DNA of 64,000 nucleotides from Pseudomonas ceruminis (GTDB lineage: Bacteria > Pseudomonadota > Gammaproteobacteria > Pseudomonadales > Pseudomonadaceae): NCBI RefSeq assembly GCF_021602025.1, contig NZ_BQHW01000013.1, positions 1-64,000 on the forward strand. Direction: 5' to 3'. Both the position numbers and the translations under genes were made by a program. This document shows, one piece after another, positions 42,544-50,623 of this stretch (positions are counted from its first letter, which is position 1; every line of letters starts with the position of its first letter). The notes beneath the pieces were generated by a model, which did not search any database, had not been told where the DNA came from, and saw nothing but the letters and a program-made list of their open reading frames with translations.

Positions 42544-43440
42544 TTATGCAGCCTCGAGCGTTGCCATACGGCCGTAGGGCAACGTGAGCAGTAGCTGATT
42601 CTCTTGCGATTGAATCAAGTGGCGAGCCTTGTCTTCGATGCGCTGCAGGACCACGGTTTTGTCACCCATGTTACCCCGTACCAGTTCACGATGTTGGGCA
42701 TTGAGGAATGCCTTGTATTGTTGCATTGCGCCCTGATAACGCTCTGCGCCATCTTCCAGTATCAGTTGGGCGAGCATTGGTTTGCCTACCCGGGCCGCCA
42801 GCAAATATTCCGTATGGATGCCGAGCGGCATGATCTCCAGCATCATGTGCGCGAAGTTCACTACCAGCTCGTAGTGCTTGCTGCTCAACTCGTTGCTGTT
42901 CTGCGCCAACGCCAGAATGTTGTCGATGAACGACATCGCATGATTGCGCTTGGCTGCGGCTGATGCGAGCAAGGGGAAGGCCATCTCCTTGATTTCGCTA
43001 GCCAGGCTGCGGTCCTTTAGCAAGGTGCGGGCTACTTCGATGCTACCGATGTAGTCGGTGACCTTGTCCATGTAATAGACGATGTTTTGGGTATGCAACT
43101 CTTTGGAGATTTCGTCGACGGTGTTCTGGATCTTGTCGAGTTTTGCCGCCAGGTATTTGGTTTGGATAATCAGCGCACCGAGAATCACGCAGGTCGACGC
43201 GGCGGTGGCCATCACGGTGGTCAACTGCGCGGCCTTGAGTGCTTCTTCGGCGGACTTGAACACGGTTTCCTTGAACGGTAGATGCTGGATGACACCCGTC
43301 TTACCACTGCCCGCCGCGTAATAAGCCACGCCGTCATGAATGACAGCCTTACCTGCTGCCAGTGCATCGATAAGGGCCTTCGAAAAAGACGCCTCGTCGA
43401 GCACCCAGATTTTTTCCAGAAGTTCTGCTGCTGCCTGCAT
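42544..43440 (-). CDS. Uncharacterised membrane protein, last gene of GTPase operon
   Basis: 298-residue protein. A soluble N-terminal part is followed by a single hydrophobic helix (TTVMATAASTCVILGALII) near residue 75-95, a coiled-coil-like stretch (KYLAAKLDKIQNTVDEISKE), and a long helical C-terminal domain. No family recognised. Its start overlaps the stop of the YaaW-like gene (TAATG), so it is co-translated with it. The context suggests a membrane adaptor for the GTPases. Confidence 0.65.
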   Translation of the reverse strand: MQAAAELLEKIWVLDEASFSKALIDALAAGKAVIHDGVAYYAAGSGKTGVIQHLPFKETVFKSAEEALKAAQLTTVMATAASTCVILGALIIQTKYLAAKLDKIQNTVDEISKELHTQNIVYYMDKVTDYIGSIEVARTLLKDRSLASEIKEMAFPLLASAAAKRNHAMSFIDNILALAQNSNELSSKHYELVVNFAHMMLEIMPLGIHTEYLLAARVGKPMLAQLILEDGAERYQGAMQQYKAFLNAQHRELVRGNMGDKTVVLQRIEDKARHLIQSQENQLLLTLPYGRMATLEAA

Positions 43441-44180
43441 TAGAAGTGATCCTCTTTTTCATACTGCCGCCGCATGAAGGCGATTTGAATGACAGCCGGG
43501 ATAGTGACCCGGTACGCCGTACCGCTGAGCAGAGGAACGGTGACGGCGATCGCTGCCAAGGGCCCGGCTATGGCCGCTACCGCGCGCCCACCTACCAGAG
43601 CCGCAGCGCCACCTAGGGTTACCCCGACTGCATTACTGAATGAAGCAGTGGCGCCCCTGGCAAGCCAGGATGACCACTGCAATGAGCCCAGGCCACCTGC
43701 ACGAATTGCATTGAGGATCGCGACCAGCGGCACCGCCCCGAGCGAGCCGTTCAGGTTCATTTCTTCGGCTGTGCTACGCCGCTGTTCTGGCGACATTTGT
43801 TCCCAGCTCTTTGCCACCAACTTCTCGATAAGCTGGTTTTCGATAGCGTAGGCGCTGGCTTTGCTGTCGTATTTCACATCGGTCTTGTCGCAGACGTCGC
43901 AGAGCATTTCCTTGTAAAGCACACCCTGACGGCGGAACAGGTTGACGATTGAGTCACCAGCGAAATGTTGTAGCTCACCAGCAACCAGTTGCCAGCATCG
44001 CCGCCATTGATCTGGCTGGCCCTGCAGCTTCTTGAATTGCGGATCATCAGCGATTTCGCTTGCCCTGCGCTTTTCTCCGTCCTTGTCGAACATGAGATAG
44101 GCCGCCAGGTTGCGGATATCGTCTTCCCGGCAATATTGCAGAAAGGTCAGGTCATCATCCGCGCGGTAGCTAATACCCAT
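43440..44180 (-). CDS. YaaW/DUF3944-like protein
   Basis: 246-residue homologue of E. coli YaaW (DUF3944 with a ubiquinol-cytochrome-c-chaperone-like part). The N-terminal ADDDLTFLQYCREDDIRNLA, the central QWRRCWQLVAGELQHFAGDS and the C-terminal GTAYRVTIPAVIQIAFMRRQ are characteristic. Hydrophobic segments near 170-225 suggest membrane association. ATG 44180 begins the family-like sequence; the frame extends upstream to 44285. It is the sixth gene of the operon. Function of the family is unknown. Confidence 0.75.
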   Translation of the reverse strand: MGISYRADDDLTFLQYCREDDIRNLAAYLMFDKDGEKRRASEIADDPQFKKLQGQPDQWRRCWQLVAGELQHFAGDSIVNLFRRQGVLYKEMLCDVCDKTDVKYDSKASAYAIENQLIEKLVAKSWEQMSPEQRRSTAEEMNLNGSLGAVPLVAILNAIRAGGLGSLQWSSWLARGATASFSNAVGVTLGGAAALVGGRAVAAIAGPLAAIAVTVPLLSGTAYRVTIPAVIQIAFMRRQYEKEDHF

Positions 44181-44190
44181 TCTGAAGTCC

Positions 44191-44520
44191 CTATGGTTGT
44201 GTGTAGCGGTTGTCTGTAGAGGCCGGGATTGTTCGGGTAGCTTCGCTAGCTCCGAGAGCTTGCAATTGTCTACATCCGGCTTCATTCATCCTGACGAACG
44301 TTTCCCAACTCATTGCCTGGCGATAATGCAACTCGTACTGCCGATCGACGCGGCAGGCGTCTGGCCGCTGGTCATAGATGCGGCAACCGGCGTCGTTTTC
44401 ATCCAGGTGCCGGCAGACACCGTCGCCGCGGTCCATCGTGGCGGTATCAGCAAGCAGATGCACGCGTCGGCAGCATTCCATGCAGCGGCTGCAGGCAAAG
44501 CGCAGGGGAGTCTCAGGCAT
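44191..44520 (-). CDS. YkgJ-family cysteine-cluster protein
   Basis: 109-residue protein with the YkgJ zinc/iron-chelating motif: CSRCMECC near residues 10-17, then CRHLDENDAGCRIYDQRPDAC. Such proteins are predicted to hold a metal or iron-sulfur centre. The ATG at 44520 overlaps the end of the preceding GTPase gene by 8 bases, so the two are translationally coupled. What a cysteine cluster does in a dynamin operon is not known. Confidence 0.78.
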   Translation of the reverse strand: MPETPLRFACSRCMECCRRVHLLADTATMDRGDGVCRHLDENDAGCRIYDQRPDACRVDRQYELHYRQAMSWETFVRMNEAGCRQLQALGASEATRTIPASTDNRYTQP

Positions 44521-46147
44521 ACTCACCCATTGCGGCCTGGCACTGGACCAGGCGTTCGCGGTCCTCGCTGAGGCGGCGCTGGTCCTGGCCGAGGCTGCCA
44601 CGCAGGCTCTGCAGTTTGTCCTTGATCTCGGCGAAGTTGGTCTTCAGGTGGGTATCGACCATGGTGTTCAGCGACCGCGAGAATTCCCAGGCAGTCTCAT
44701 CGGCGAATGTCTGGATCGCCTGGTCGCGACGCTCGCGCTCCTGGGCCTCGCGTTTGGCCTGTTCCTCCAGGCGCTGCTGGTCAGGGTCGCCAGCGAAGGC
44801 GGAGTACAGCGTGCTGCCTACCTGGAAAGCAATCCCGATGACCGGGATGACCTTACCGACGATCTGCTCGGCAACCTTGCCCATGGTGACCGGGCCGACG
44901 CCTTTGAACAGTGTCGGCAGCCACTGCTTGCCGACTTTCAGCACGCTGACGACATGCTCGGCCTTGAGCATGCTGCTGGCCTGGCGGACGCCGGATTCGA
45001 GTAGGCTCAGGTCGATACCTTGCGATGCGGGCGCCTGGTCGGCGGGAGCTTCAGGTGTATCGAGGTCCGGTGCAGCCTGGGCATTGTAGGCCTGTGGCTG
45101 TACCTGCACCTCTCGAATGACTTCGTCCAGCATCTCGGAAGCGTCTAGGCCCAGGCGAGTGAGTGCGTCTTCAAGCTCGCTGCAGATCTGTTCGTTGGCC
45201 TGCCCGATAAGCTGCTCGATCTTGCCCTGAGCGCCATCGATGTTCTGGTTCAGCGCAGTGATCGTGCTCTTGCCTACGTAGGCGGCCTTAGCTTCAATCA
45301 ACGATTTCAAACCGTGGCGAATATCGATCTCGCGACGCGCGATTTCGCCATAGAAAGCGTCCAGGCGTTTGATCGAGGCTTGGTCCTGGTGTTTGTCCAG
45401 CTCGGCTACCGTCGCATCGAGGAAGCTGCGCAGTTCGGTGGCGACACGTGCGACGATGGCCTTCTGCTCTACGGATGCAAAGAACCCGGCCAGATCGCTT
45501 TCGAACTTCGGAAAGCCCGAGCTGTTCAGCAGGTTCTGCTTGTTCTCCAGTTTCGCCTTGAGCGCGGAGCGGGCGTTGACCTCGACGATCGGGATATGCC
45601 CAAGCACTTTCTGGTTACCGGCCTTCTGCTGAATGCGTTCGCTGAGTTCGTCTTTGATGCGGGCCAGGTCGATCGGGTCGAAACGACTCTTGCAGTTGAG
45701 TACCAGGAAGATCATCTTGCCAGCAAGTACCAGCTCAAGCAGCACATCGAGGGTTTTCTCTTCCTCGACCACGCCCAGCGGATTGACTACGAAGATCACC
45801 ACATCCGACTGCACCAGCTGCTCTCGGGTGATGGCTTCATGCTCGAGCGGCGCGTCGATGCCGGGCGTATCGAGCACTTCGAAATCGCCCCAGCGATAGC
45901 CTTGCACACGGGCGGTTTCCGGCACATCGGCTACCGCGGCCAGCTCTTGGCCGAGCAAGGCGTTGATCAGCGTGCTTTTACCGGCGTTGTAGACGCCGTA
46001 CACCATGATGCTCGCGCCGGCCTGGGCCTTCTTCGCCCGGCTCAGTTCGCGAATGCTGGCGACAGCCTGCGGGTTGTAGGTTTCACACAGTCCATCCACT
46101 TCCTCATAGAGGGCCAGCAGTTGGGTCATCGGGCCTGGTCGGGTCAT
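44513..46147 (-). CDS. Dynamin-like GTPase, 544 residues
   Basis: Large GTPase. P-loop GVYNAGKST with Lys57, G3 DTPG in FEVLDTPGIDAPLEHEAIT, and G4 position NCKSRFD, which deviates from the N/TKxD consensus. Then a long helical stalk (about 210-400) and, near 420-480, a hydrophobic glycine-rich segment (VGKVIPVIGIAFQVGSTLYS) that may enter the membrane. The C terminus is coiled coil. It belongs to the broad bacterial dynamin-like group. The start overlaps the stop of the 587-residue GTPase gene (ATGA). Confidence 0.82.
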   Translation of the reverse strand: MTRPGPMTQLLALYEEVDGLCETYNPQAVASIRELSRAKKAQAGASIMVYGVYNAGKSTLINALLGQELAAVADVPETARVQGYRWGDFEVLDTPGIDAPLEHEAITREQLVQSDVVIFVVNPLGVVEEEKTLDVLLELVLAGKMIFLVLNCKSRFDPIDLARIKDELSERIQQKAGNQKVLGHIPIVEVNARSALKAKLENKQNLLNSSGFPKFESDLAGFFASVEQKAIVARVATELRSFLDATVAELDKHQDQASIKRLDAFYGEIARREIDIRHGLKSLIEAKAAYVGKSTITALNQNIDGAQGKIEQLIGQANEQICSELEDALTRLGLDASEMLDEVIREVQVQPQAYNAQAAPDLDTPEAPADQAPASQGIDLSLLESGVRQASSMLKAEHVVSVLKVGKQWLPTLFKGVGPVTMGKVAEQIVGKVIPVIGIAFQVGSTLYSAFAGDPDQQRLEEQAKREAQERERRDQAIQTFADETAWEFSRSLNTMVDTHLKTNFAEIKDKLQSLRGSLGQDQRRLSEDRERLVQCQAAMGEYA

Positions 46148-47907
46148 TGTGCAGTGCTCGTTTCGAGGGTGATGAGTGCCTGACGCAGGCGCTCCATTTC
46201 GATGGTCAGGATTTGGCAGTACTCGAGCATGGAGTCCCTCAGCGGCTCGTAGATGCCCCGTACCTGCTCGGTCAGATAATCTGGTAGGGCATTGGCGTAC
46301 TGCTCGATGGCCACTTGGCGTTGTTCTTCCAGGTTGTCGCCGACGACCACGTTGTGTTTGGCGCGGATGGCCTCGGCGCCGCGGCCAATCATGCTCGCGG
46401 CACTCCCCAGCGAGGCCCCCGCAGCTGCGCCCGCGGGGCCGCCAACGAAGAAGCCAATGACGCCACCGAGAACCGCCCCGCCAGCGCCCCAGGCAGTTTT
46501 GGTGCTGCTGCGGGTGCCGCTGGTGTATTCCTTCTCGACCGTAACTTCCCGGTAAGCAGGGATGGCGCCGAGACGGCTGGTGTCGAACGCACGCTGCAGC
46601 GTATTTTGCTGGCTTTCACCGATGCCTTTTATGGCCTCGCCAGTCAGCTTGCCTAGCACCGTGGCCAGGCGCTCGCGCAGTTGAAGCTGTGCGTCGTCGG
46701 TGCGGGGCCCGTTGAACAGTTGGTTGACGAAACTGCGCATTTCGGTGACGCCCTTCTGGCTCAGAGTTCGCAGCTCGCGCTCTACCGCCTGCTCCTGCTT
46801 TTGGATCTGCTGGTCGAACGTCTCGGTCAGCTCCTTGATTAGGCTCAGGTCGTCGCAGGTTTCAGCTATAGCCTTGCGCAGGTTGTTCAGAGGGGTAGTC
46901 AGCTTGAGATCGACACCTGGGCCTTGCGCCAATGCCTTGAGAGTTTGGTACAAGGTACCCAGGCCACTTTCTTGCAAGTTCGAGGGGTGGCGCTCGGCAA
47001 AACGGGTCGAGATAGGCAGGATGGTGACATGGTTGGCAGCGTCATGTTGCATCTCCACCAAGTTGCCGGTGACCTCCAGGATTTGCCGCTGCTGGGTTTC
47101 CTTTGACTTCATCAATACTTCGGTGACGAGTTGCCCATCGTCGTCCTCGTCTTCATCGGTGATGTCGCTGCCGGTCAGCAGAATCATCAACGTGCGCTTA
47201 CCATCGAGCAGGCTGCTGACCTCGCTCATGTCGGATTGGCGGCCCGGAGCTTGCGAGTTCATGGTGTAGAGAATCAGGTCCGCCTGGTCGACATACTTGC
47301 GCGCCAAGTCGCCATTGGCCGAATTGGTCGAATGCAACCCTGGAGAGTCGACCCAGGTGAACCCAGGCAGCTTGAAGCCTTGAATAGAACTGGTGGCCTC
47401 GGTGGCGCCGACCCTGAATTGCTTGGAACTGTACGCCTCGCCTTCTTTGTCGCCGCTGGCGACGTCGGTTCGGTCATGGGAGAAATATGTTGGTTTCAGA
47501 GTGGCGTGGTCTTTGAGTTGCGCAGTTGGCTCACTGTGCCCCCAGGCCACGTAGTTGCCTAGCGAGCTCTTGCCCGACTTGACCTTGCCGTACACGAATA
47601 CCAATAGGGAATCGTTGTAGTTTTCACGAAACTCCGCGCCTCTCGCACGTATCTCGGCGCGTTCTTCCCAAACACTGAATTGATCCTTCAGGCGTCGCGC
47701 CATCTGGGACGCGCCTTCCTTGAGCGGGTTATTGTCGCTGACGGCGCTAGCCATGGTTTCGGTTTGCTGTCGCAACAGCGTGACAAAACCCGTGCGTAGC
47801 GTATCGAAGCGTTGTTGGGCCTGCGCTAAGTCTTGCTTCTTACTGGAAAACTGACCCTGCAGTTGTTGAAAGACCTGCATCAACTCATCGCGAGTAACAG
47901 TGCTCAT
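46144..47907 (-). CDS. Dynamin-like GTPase, 587 residues
   Basis: A second large GTPase. A coiled-coil N terminus (about 15-50) precedes P-loop YGKVKSGKSSL with Lys113, G3 VDSPGLHST, and a G4-like TGSDITDEDED in place of TKxD. A long helical stalk follows, then a hydrophobic glycine/alanine-rich hairpin at about 470-505 (GAVLGGVIGFFVGGPAGAAA) that resembles a membrane paddle. It overlaps the next GTPase gene by 4 bases and lies 7 bases after the coiled-coil anchor gene. Different in sequence from the other two GTPases, so probably a hetero-oligomer. Confidence 0.82.
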   Translation of the reverse strand: MSTVTRDELMQVFQQLQGQFSSKKQDLAQAQQRFDTLRTGFVTLLRQQTETMASAVSDNNPLKEGASQMARRLKDQFSVWEERAEIRARGAEFRENYNDSLLVFVYGKVKSGKSSLGNYVAWGHSEPTAQLKDHATLKPTYFSHDRTDVASGDKEGEAYSSKQFRVGATEATSSIQGFKLPGFTWVDSPGLHSTNSANGDLARKYVDQADLILYTMNSQAPGRQSDMSEVSSLLDGKRTLMILLTGSDITDEDEDDDGQLVTEVLMKSKETQQRQILEVTGNLVEMQHDAANHVTILPISTRFAERHPSNLQESGLGTLYQTLKALAQGPGVDLKLTTPLNNLRKAIAETCDDLSLIKELTETFDQQIQKQEQAVERELRTLSQKGVTEMRSFVNQLFNGPRTDDAQLQLRERLATVLGKLTGEAIKGIGESQQNTLQRAFDTSRLGAIPAYREVTVEKEYTSGTRSSTKTAWGAGGAVLGGVIGFFVGGPAGAAAGASLGSAASMIGRGAEAIRAKHNVVVGDNLEEQRQVAIEQYANALPDYLTEQVRGIYEPLRDSMLEYCQILTIEMERLRQALITLETSTAQ

Positions 47908-47914
47908 GGATCAA

Positions 47915-48508
47915 TTACGCCTGAAGGAGAAGTTGACGTTTCAGCTGCTGCAGCCGCTCGATACGTGCCAGGGTCGCTTGCGCCTGGGCGAGCGCTGCCT
48001 GGTCGGAGGCAGATGCCTCGGCAGGCGCGGTCACGGATTCGAGCAGATTCACGCCCTGCATGAAATGAACGATGTGGCCGCCTTCCATGGCGGGCGACGC
48101 CTGAAGAATGGCTTTGACCGTCTTGCCGTAACTCGATGTCGACGATGCGGTGCTACGGATGCGTTGTTCGAGCTGATCCCCTGGCACCCCTTCGAGCGTC
48201 AACCGGGTCATATTGTTGACACTTTCAGTGACCGGATTGTGTCTGTCTGACGAGGCGGCTAGCGTAGATGCCGCTCCCCTGAGCTGGGCCTTGAGTTGTT
48301 CCCGTCGGTCGCCTGCAAGTGACTGCACTCGGGCCTTCAGGTTTTCGCGTTCCCGCTGGCGCTTGGCTTCCTGCTCCTGCTGACGCCGTTCGCTATCGTC
48401 GTGGTGCGTGGTGCTGCTCGAAGATGACGGGCTGTCGTCACTGACCGCTTTGGCAATGGCGGCGGCAGCAGCGACTGCCGCAACGCCGATCAACCAGGGT
48501 AGAGGCAT
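47915..48508 (-). CDS. Membrane-anchored coiled-coil protein, GTPase operon
   Basis: 197-residue protein: an N-terminal membrane helix (PLPWLIGVAAVAAAAAIAKA), a serine/histidine linker, then a highly charged coiled coil (RRQQEQEAKRQRERENLKAR) and a helical C-terminal domain ending in LARIERLQQLKRQLLLQ. No family recognised. It lies between the first two GTPase genes, 11 and 7 bases from them. It probably tethers the GTPases to the membrane. Confidence 0.7.
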   Translation of the reverse strand: MPLPWLIGVAAVAAAAAIAKAVSDDSPSSSSSTTHHDDSERRQQEQEAKRQRERENLKARVQSLAGDRREQLKAQLRGAASTLAASSDRHNPVTESVNNMTRLTLEGVPGDQLEQRIRSTASSTSSYGKTVKAILQASPAMEGGHIVHFMQGVNLLESVTAPAEASASDQAALAQAQATLARIERLQQLKRQLLLQA

Positions 48509-48519
48509 TGCAAGTCTCC

Positions 48520-49389
48520 TTACTTGAGGCTGTCGAGTTTGGTGCGTGCTTTTTGCATTTCGGACGTATGAGCTTTGAAGGTGCGCCGAGCGCCGTCGAT
48601 GTGCTCTACGAAGGCTTTGGCCTTGACCACATACGGCTCGGTGATCTGCTCGATCAGCTTGAGGTCCCGTTCGATCTCAGCGTCGATCCGCTCGCCCAGC
48701 TCCAAAGCACGCCGTGCCAGGCGCTTATGCCGGGCCTCTGCCAGAGACTGAGCGAGGCTTTTCGAAAGTGTTTGCAGATGCTGCGCCAACTGTGGAATGC
48801 CGCTTTTCTCGCAGAGCCCTTGCTTGTTCTTCTCTACACCGCTTTTGAAGCGCGTGTTGGAGATGACGAAGCATTCAGGCGCCGTACCCAGATGAATCAA
48901 GGCCTGACGTTCGATGGTATCCTTGACTGCGGCGAGGTCGGCGTCCTGCAGCTTGTCCAGCTGGCTGATCACTAGCACCACCCGCTCGCCAACATCCTGG
49001 CCAAAAGCGCTGCGCAGCTGGTCGAGTAGGGCCACTTCTTCCTGGTCCAGTTCACCAGGCGGGGCATGAACGAACAGCACAACATCAGCAGCATCGAGGC
49101 CCTGGTTCGCTTGTTGAGTGTCATTCTGGTCATAGCCCAGACCTGGGGTGTCCACCAGTACGTAGTTGTCGAGTTCCAGCGCTTGGTTGGTACGGGTGGT
49201 ACGCACATCACCGGTTTGGAAATGCTCGTCGCTGGCGTGGCCGCTGAGCATATTGAGCAGGGAGCTTTTCCCTGCCTTGACCAGGCCCCAGGCGGCAATG
49301 CGGGGCTTGCTCGGGGGGGCATTGTCGCGCTGGTTAACAAACAGCTGGTACTCCGCCTCCAGCGCCTCAAGTCGTTTGGTTCGGTCCAT
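48520..49389 (-). CDS. Dynamin-like small GTPase, 289 residues (first gene of operon)
   Basis: GTPase domain with a short helical tail. P-loop WGLVKAGKSSLLN (Lys41), switch-I threonine in GDVRTTRTN, G3 DTPGLGYDQND and a G4-like SQLDK. The C-terminal 100 residues are helical and coiled coil (LAQSLAEARHKRLARRALEL). It is too short for a full dynamin stalk and could be a partner of the two larger GTPases. AGGAGAGG lies 8 bases upstream of the ATG. It is the promoter-proximal gene of the seven-gene operon. Confidence 0.8.
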   Translation of the reverse strand: MDRTKRLEALEAEYQLFVNQRDNAPPSKPRIAAWGLVKAGKSSLLNMLSGHASDEHFQTGDVRTTRTNQALELDNYVLVDTPGLGYDQNDTQQANQGLDAADVVLFVHAPPGELDQEEVALLDQLRSAFGQDVGERVVLVISQLDKLQDADLAAVKDTIERQALIHLGTAPECFVISNTRFKSGVEKNKQGLCEKSGIPQLAQHLQTLSKSLAQSLAEARHKRLARRALELGERIDAEIERDLKLIEQITEPYVVKAKAFVEHIDGARRTFKAHTSEMQKARTKLDSLK

Positions 49390-49592
49390 CAGTCAGCCTC
49401 TCCTGTCGCATCACTGTTGTTTGCAGTGCATCAGCCCACTGCCAGGCTCAGGGTTCTGAGCATGATGTCATACGGCTATTAAATATGCATTTTGACTTTA
49501 TTGCCGAGCGCGATCGGTAGACATTGGCAGGAGAGTTACGTCTTTAGCCTTGAGATGTTAAGCCTTGGGCAAGCTCACAATGGGGTCGGGCT

Positions 49593-49675
49593 ATCCAGCA
49601 TCATCGGACTAATGACCAGAATCCGCTTGCCTAATAGGTTGGAGCCGTCACCCAGTTGATCTGGCATGACGCTGC
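49593..49675. repeat. 83-bp degenerate repeat, copy B, in a 490-base gap
   Basis: Partner of 38630-38712 (62/83 identical, same orientation). On the minus strand it belongs to an open stretch reading LPSLLELGVMGVATLYSSVM then DQLGDGSNLLGKRILVISPM and ends at a stop near 49576. No start or domain is evident. The gap 49390-49879 otherwise holds the promoters of the leftward GTPase operon (AT-rich around 49470-49500) and of the rightward DUF262 cassette. Confidence 0.5.
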
Positions 49676-49733
49676 TGTACAACGTGGCGACCCCCATGAC
49701 ACCAAGTTCGAGGAGGGATGGTAGAGTTTTAAC

Positions 49734-49748
49734 ATGCCATGGTGGCAT
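49734..49748. promoter_or_regulatory. Palindrome ATGCCA-TGG-TGGCAT upstream of the DUF262 cassette
   Basis: Perfect 6-bp dyad with 3-base centre, about 130 bases before the first gene of the rightward cassette; a further TGCCAT half-site follows at 49751. It may be an operator. No protein is assigned. Confidence 0.35.
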
Positions 49749-49879
49749 TTTGCCATCTCAACCATGCGGTTTTTGCAGGGGAAGGCCGTAGTCGCTCTGT
49801 GAGCTCATCTCCAACGTTTGCAATCGTGACAAATCAGCTCGTGAAGCCCACCCAAGGTCCCGCTCAAGGAATGAACGCA

Positions 49880-50623
49880 ATGATCAAAAAATCGGTGACG
49901 GAGCTCGCGTTCGTCAACAGTAAATCGCCCCTACCCACCGTCGAGGTCGATTCGCAGTCCATAGAGGACGCAGGTTTAAGCATCTACCGCACGGTGATGC
50001 AGGTACTCACCCAATTGGCTGAACAGGATGCTTCACTGCGGGCGACTCTCTATATGTACGGTACTGTCAGCGTCAATTTCCGCGAGCCGTGCTGGTCTGA
50101 GTTTTTGCTGGTCGCAGGCCCAGAAAAAGTGCTGCGTGCCTTGGGGGCTGGCTTTGAACGTTTGCCGGCCGTGAAGTCGCGCTTCAGTGATTACGTTCCG
50201 TCTTCCGCAGCCCTGCGCACCTTCCATGTCCAGGATGGCTTAGTATGGGAACAAGAGGATGCCAGCACATGGTACTCCCATGCCCAGACGCTGGCTGACC
50301 TGACCGGTGAAGTCGACGAGGCTGAAGAGGCCGACGACGATGGCGAGCTGATCGAGGAGGAGGATGCGGAAGAGACCTGGGATACCGAGGACCAGGAGGC
50401 TTCGGATGATCAGGAAGAAGACTCGACAGTCGTTATCGGAAACCGGAAGGCGGCTCGCTATCGGGCCGCGCGCTCGGATGCGAAAGTGAGCACCATACGG
50501 GCAAGGATCGAAGATGTCTTCGGATTACCGGAGGGCTCTGTCGCACTCTGTGGGCCAGACGGCCGCGCGTTGCGTGGAAACGCGCTGATCAGGACGCTGC
50601 GTAAACGTTGGGACGAAAATTGA
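49880..50623 (+). CDS. Uncharacterised acidic protein, first gene of DUF262 cassette
   Basis: 247-residue protein. The N-terminal half is a compact alpha/beta domain (LSIYRTVMQVLTQLAEQDAS, FLLVAGPEKVLRALGAGFER). The middle is extremely acidic (EVDEAEEADDDGELIEEEDA), resembling a nucleic-acid mimic or disordered linker. The C terminus is a small basic domain (VSTIRARIEDVFGLPEGSVA, LIRTLRKRW). ATG 49880 has AAGGA 9 bases upstream; ATG 49871 is directly on that site. The end overlaps the next gene. No known family recognised. Confidence 0.7.
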   Translation: MIKKSVTELAFVNSKSPLPTVEVDSQSIEDAGLSIYRTVMQVLTQLAEQDASLRATLYMYGTVSVNFREPCWSEFLLVAGPEKVLRALGAGFERLPAVKSRFSDYVPSSAALRTFHVQDGLVWEQEDASTWYSHAQTLADLTGEVDEAEEADDDGELIEEEDAEETWDTEDQEASDDQEEDSTVVIGNRKAARYRAARSDAKVSTIRARIEDVFGLPEGSVALCGPDGRALRGNALIRTLRKRWDEN

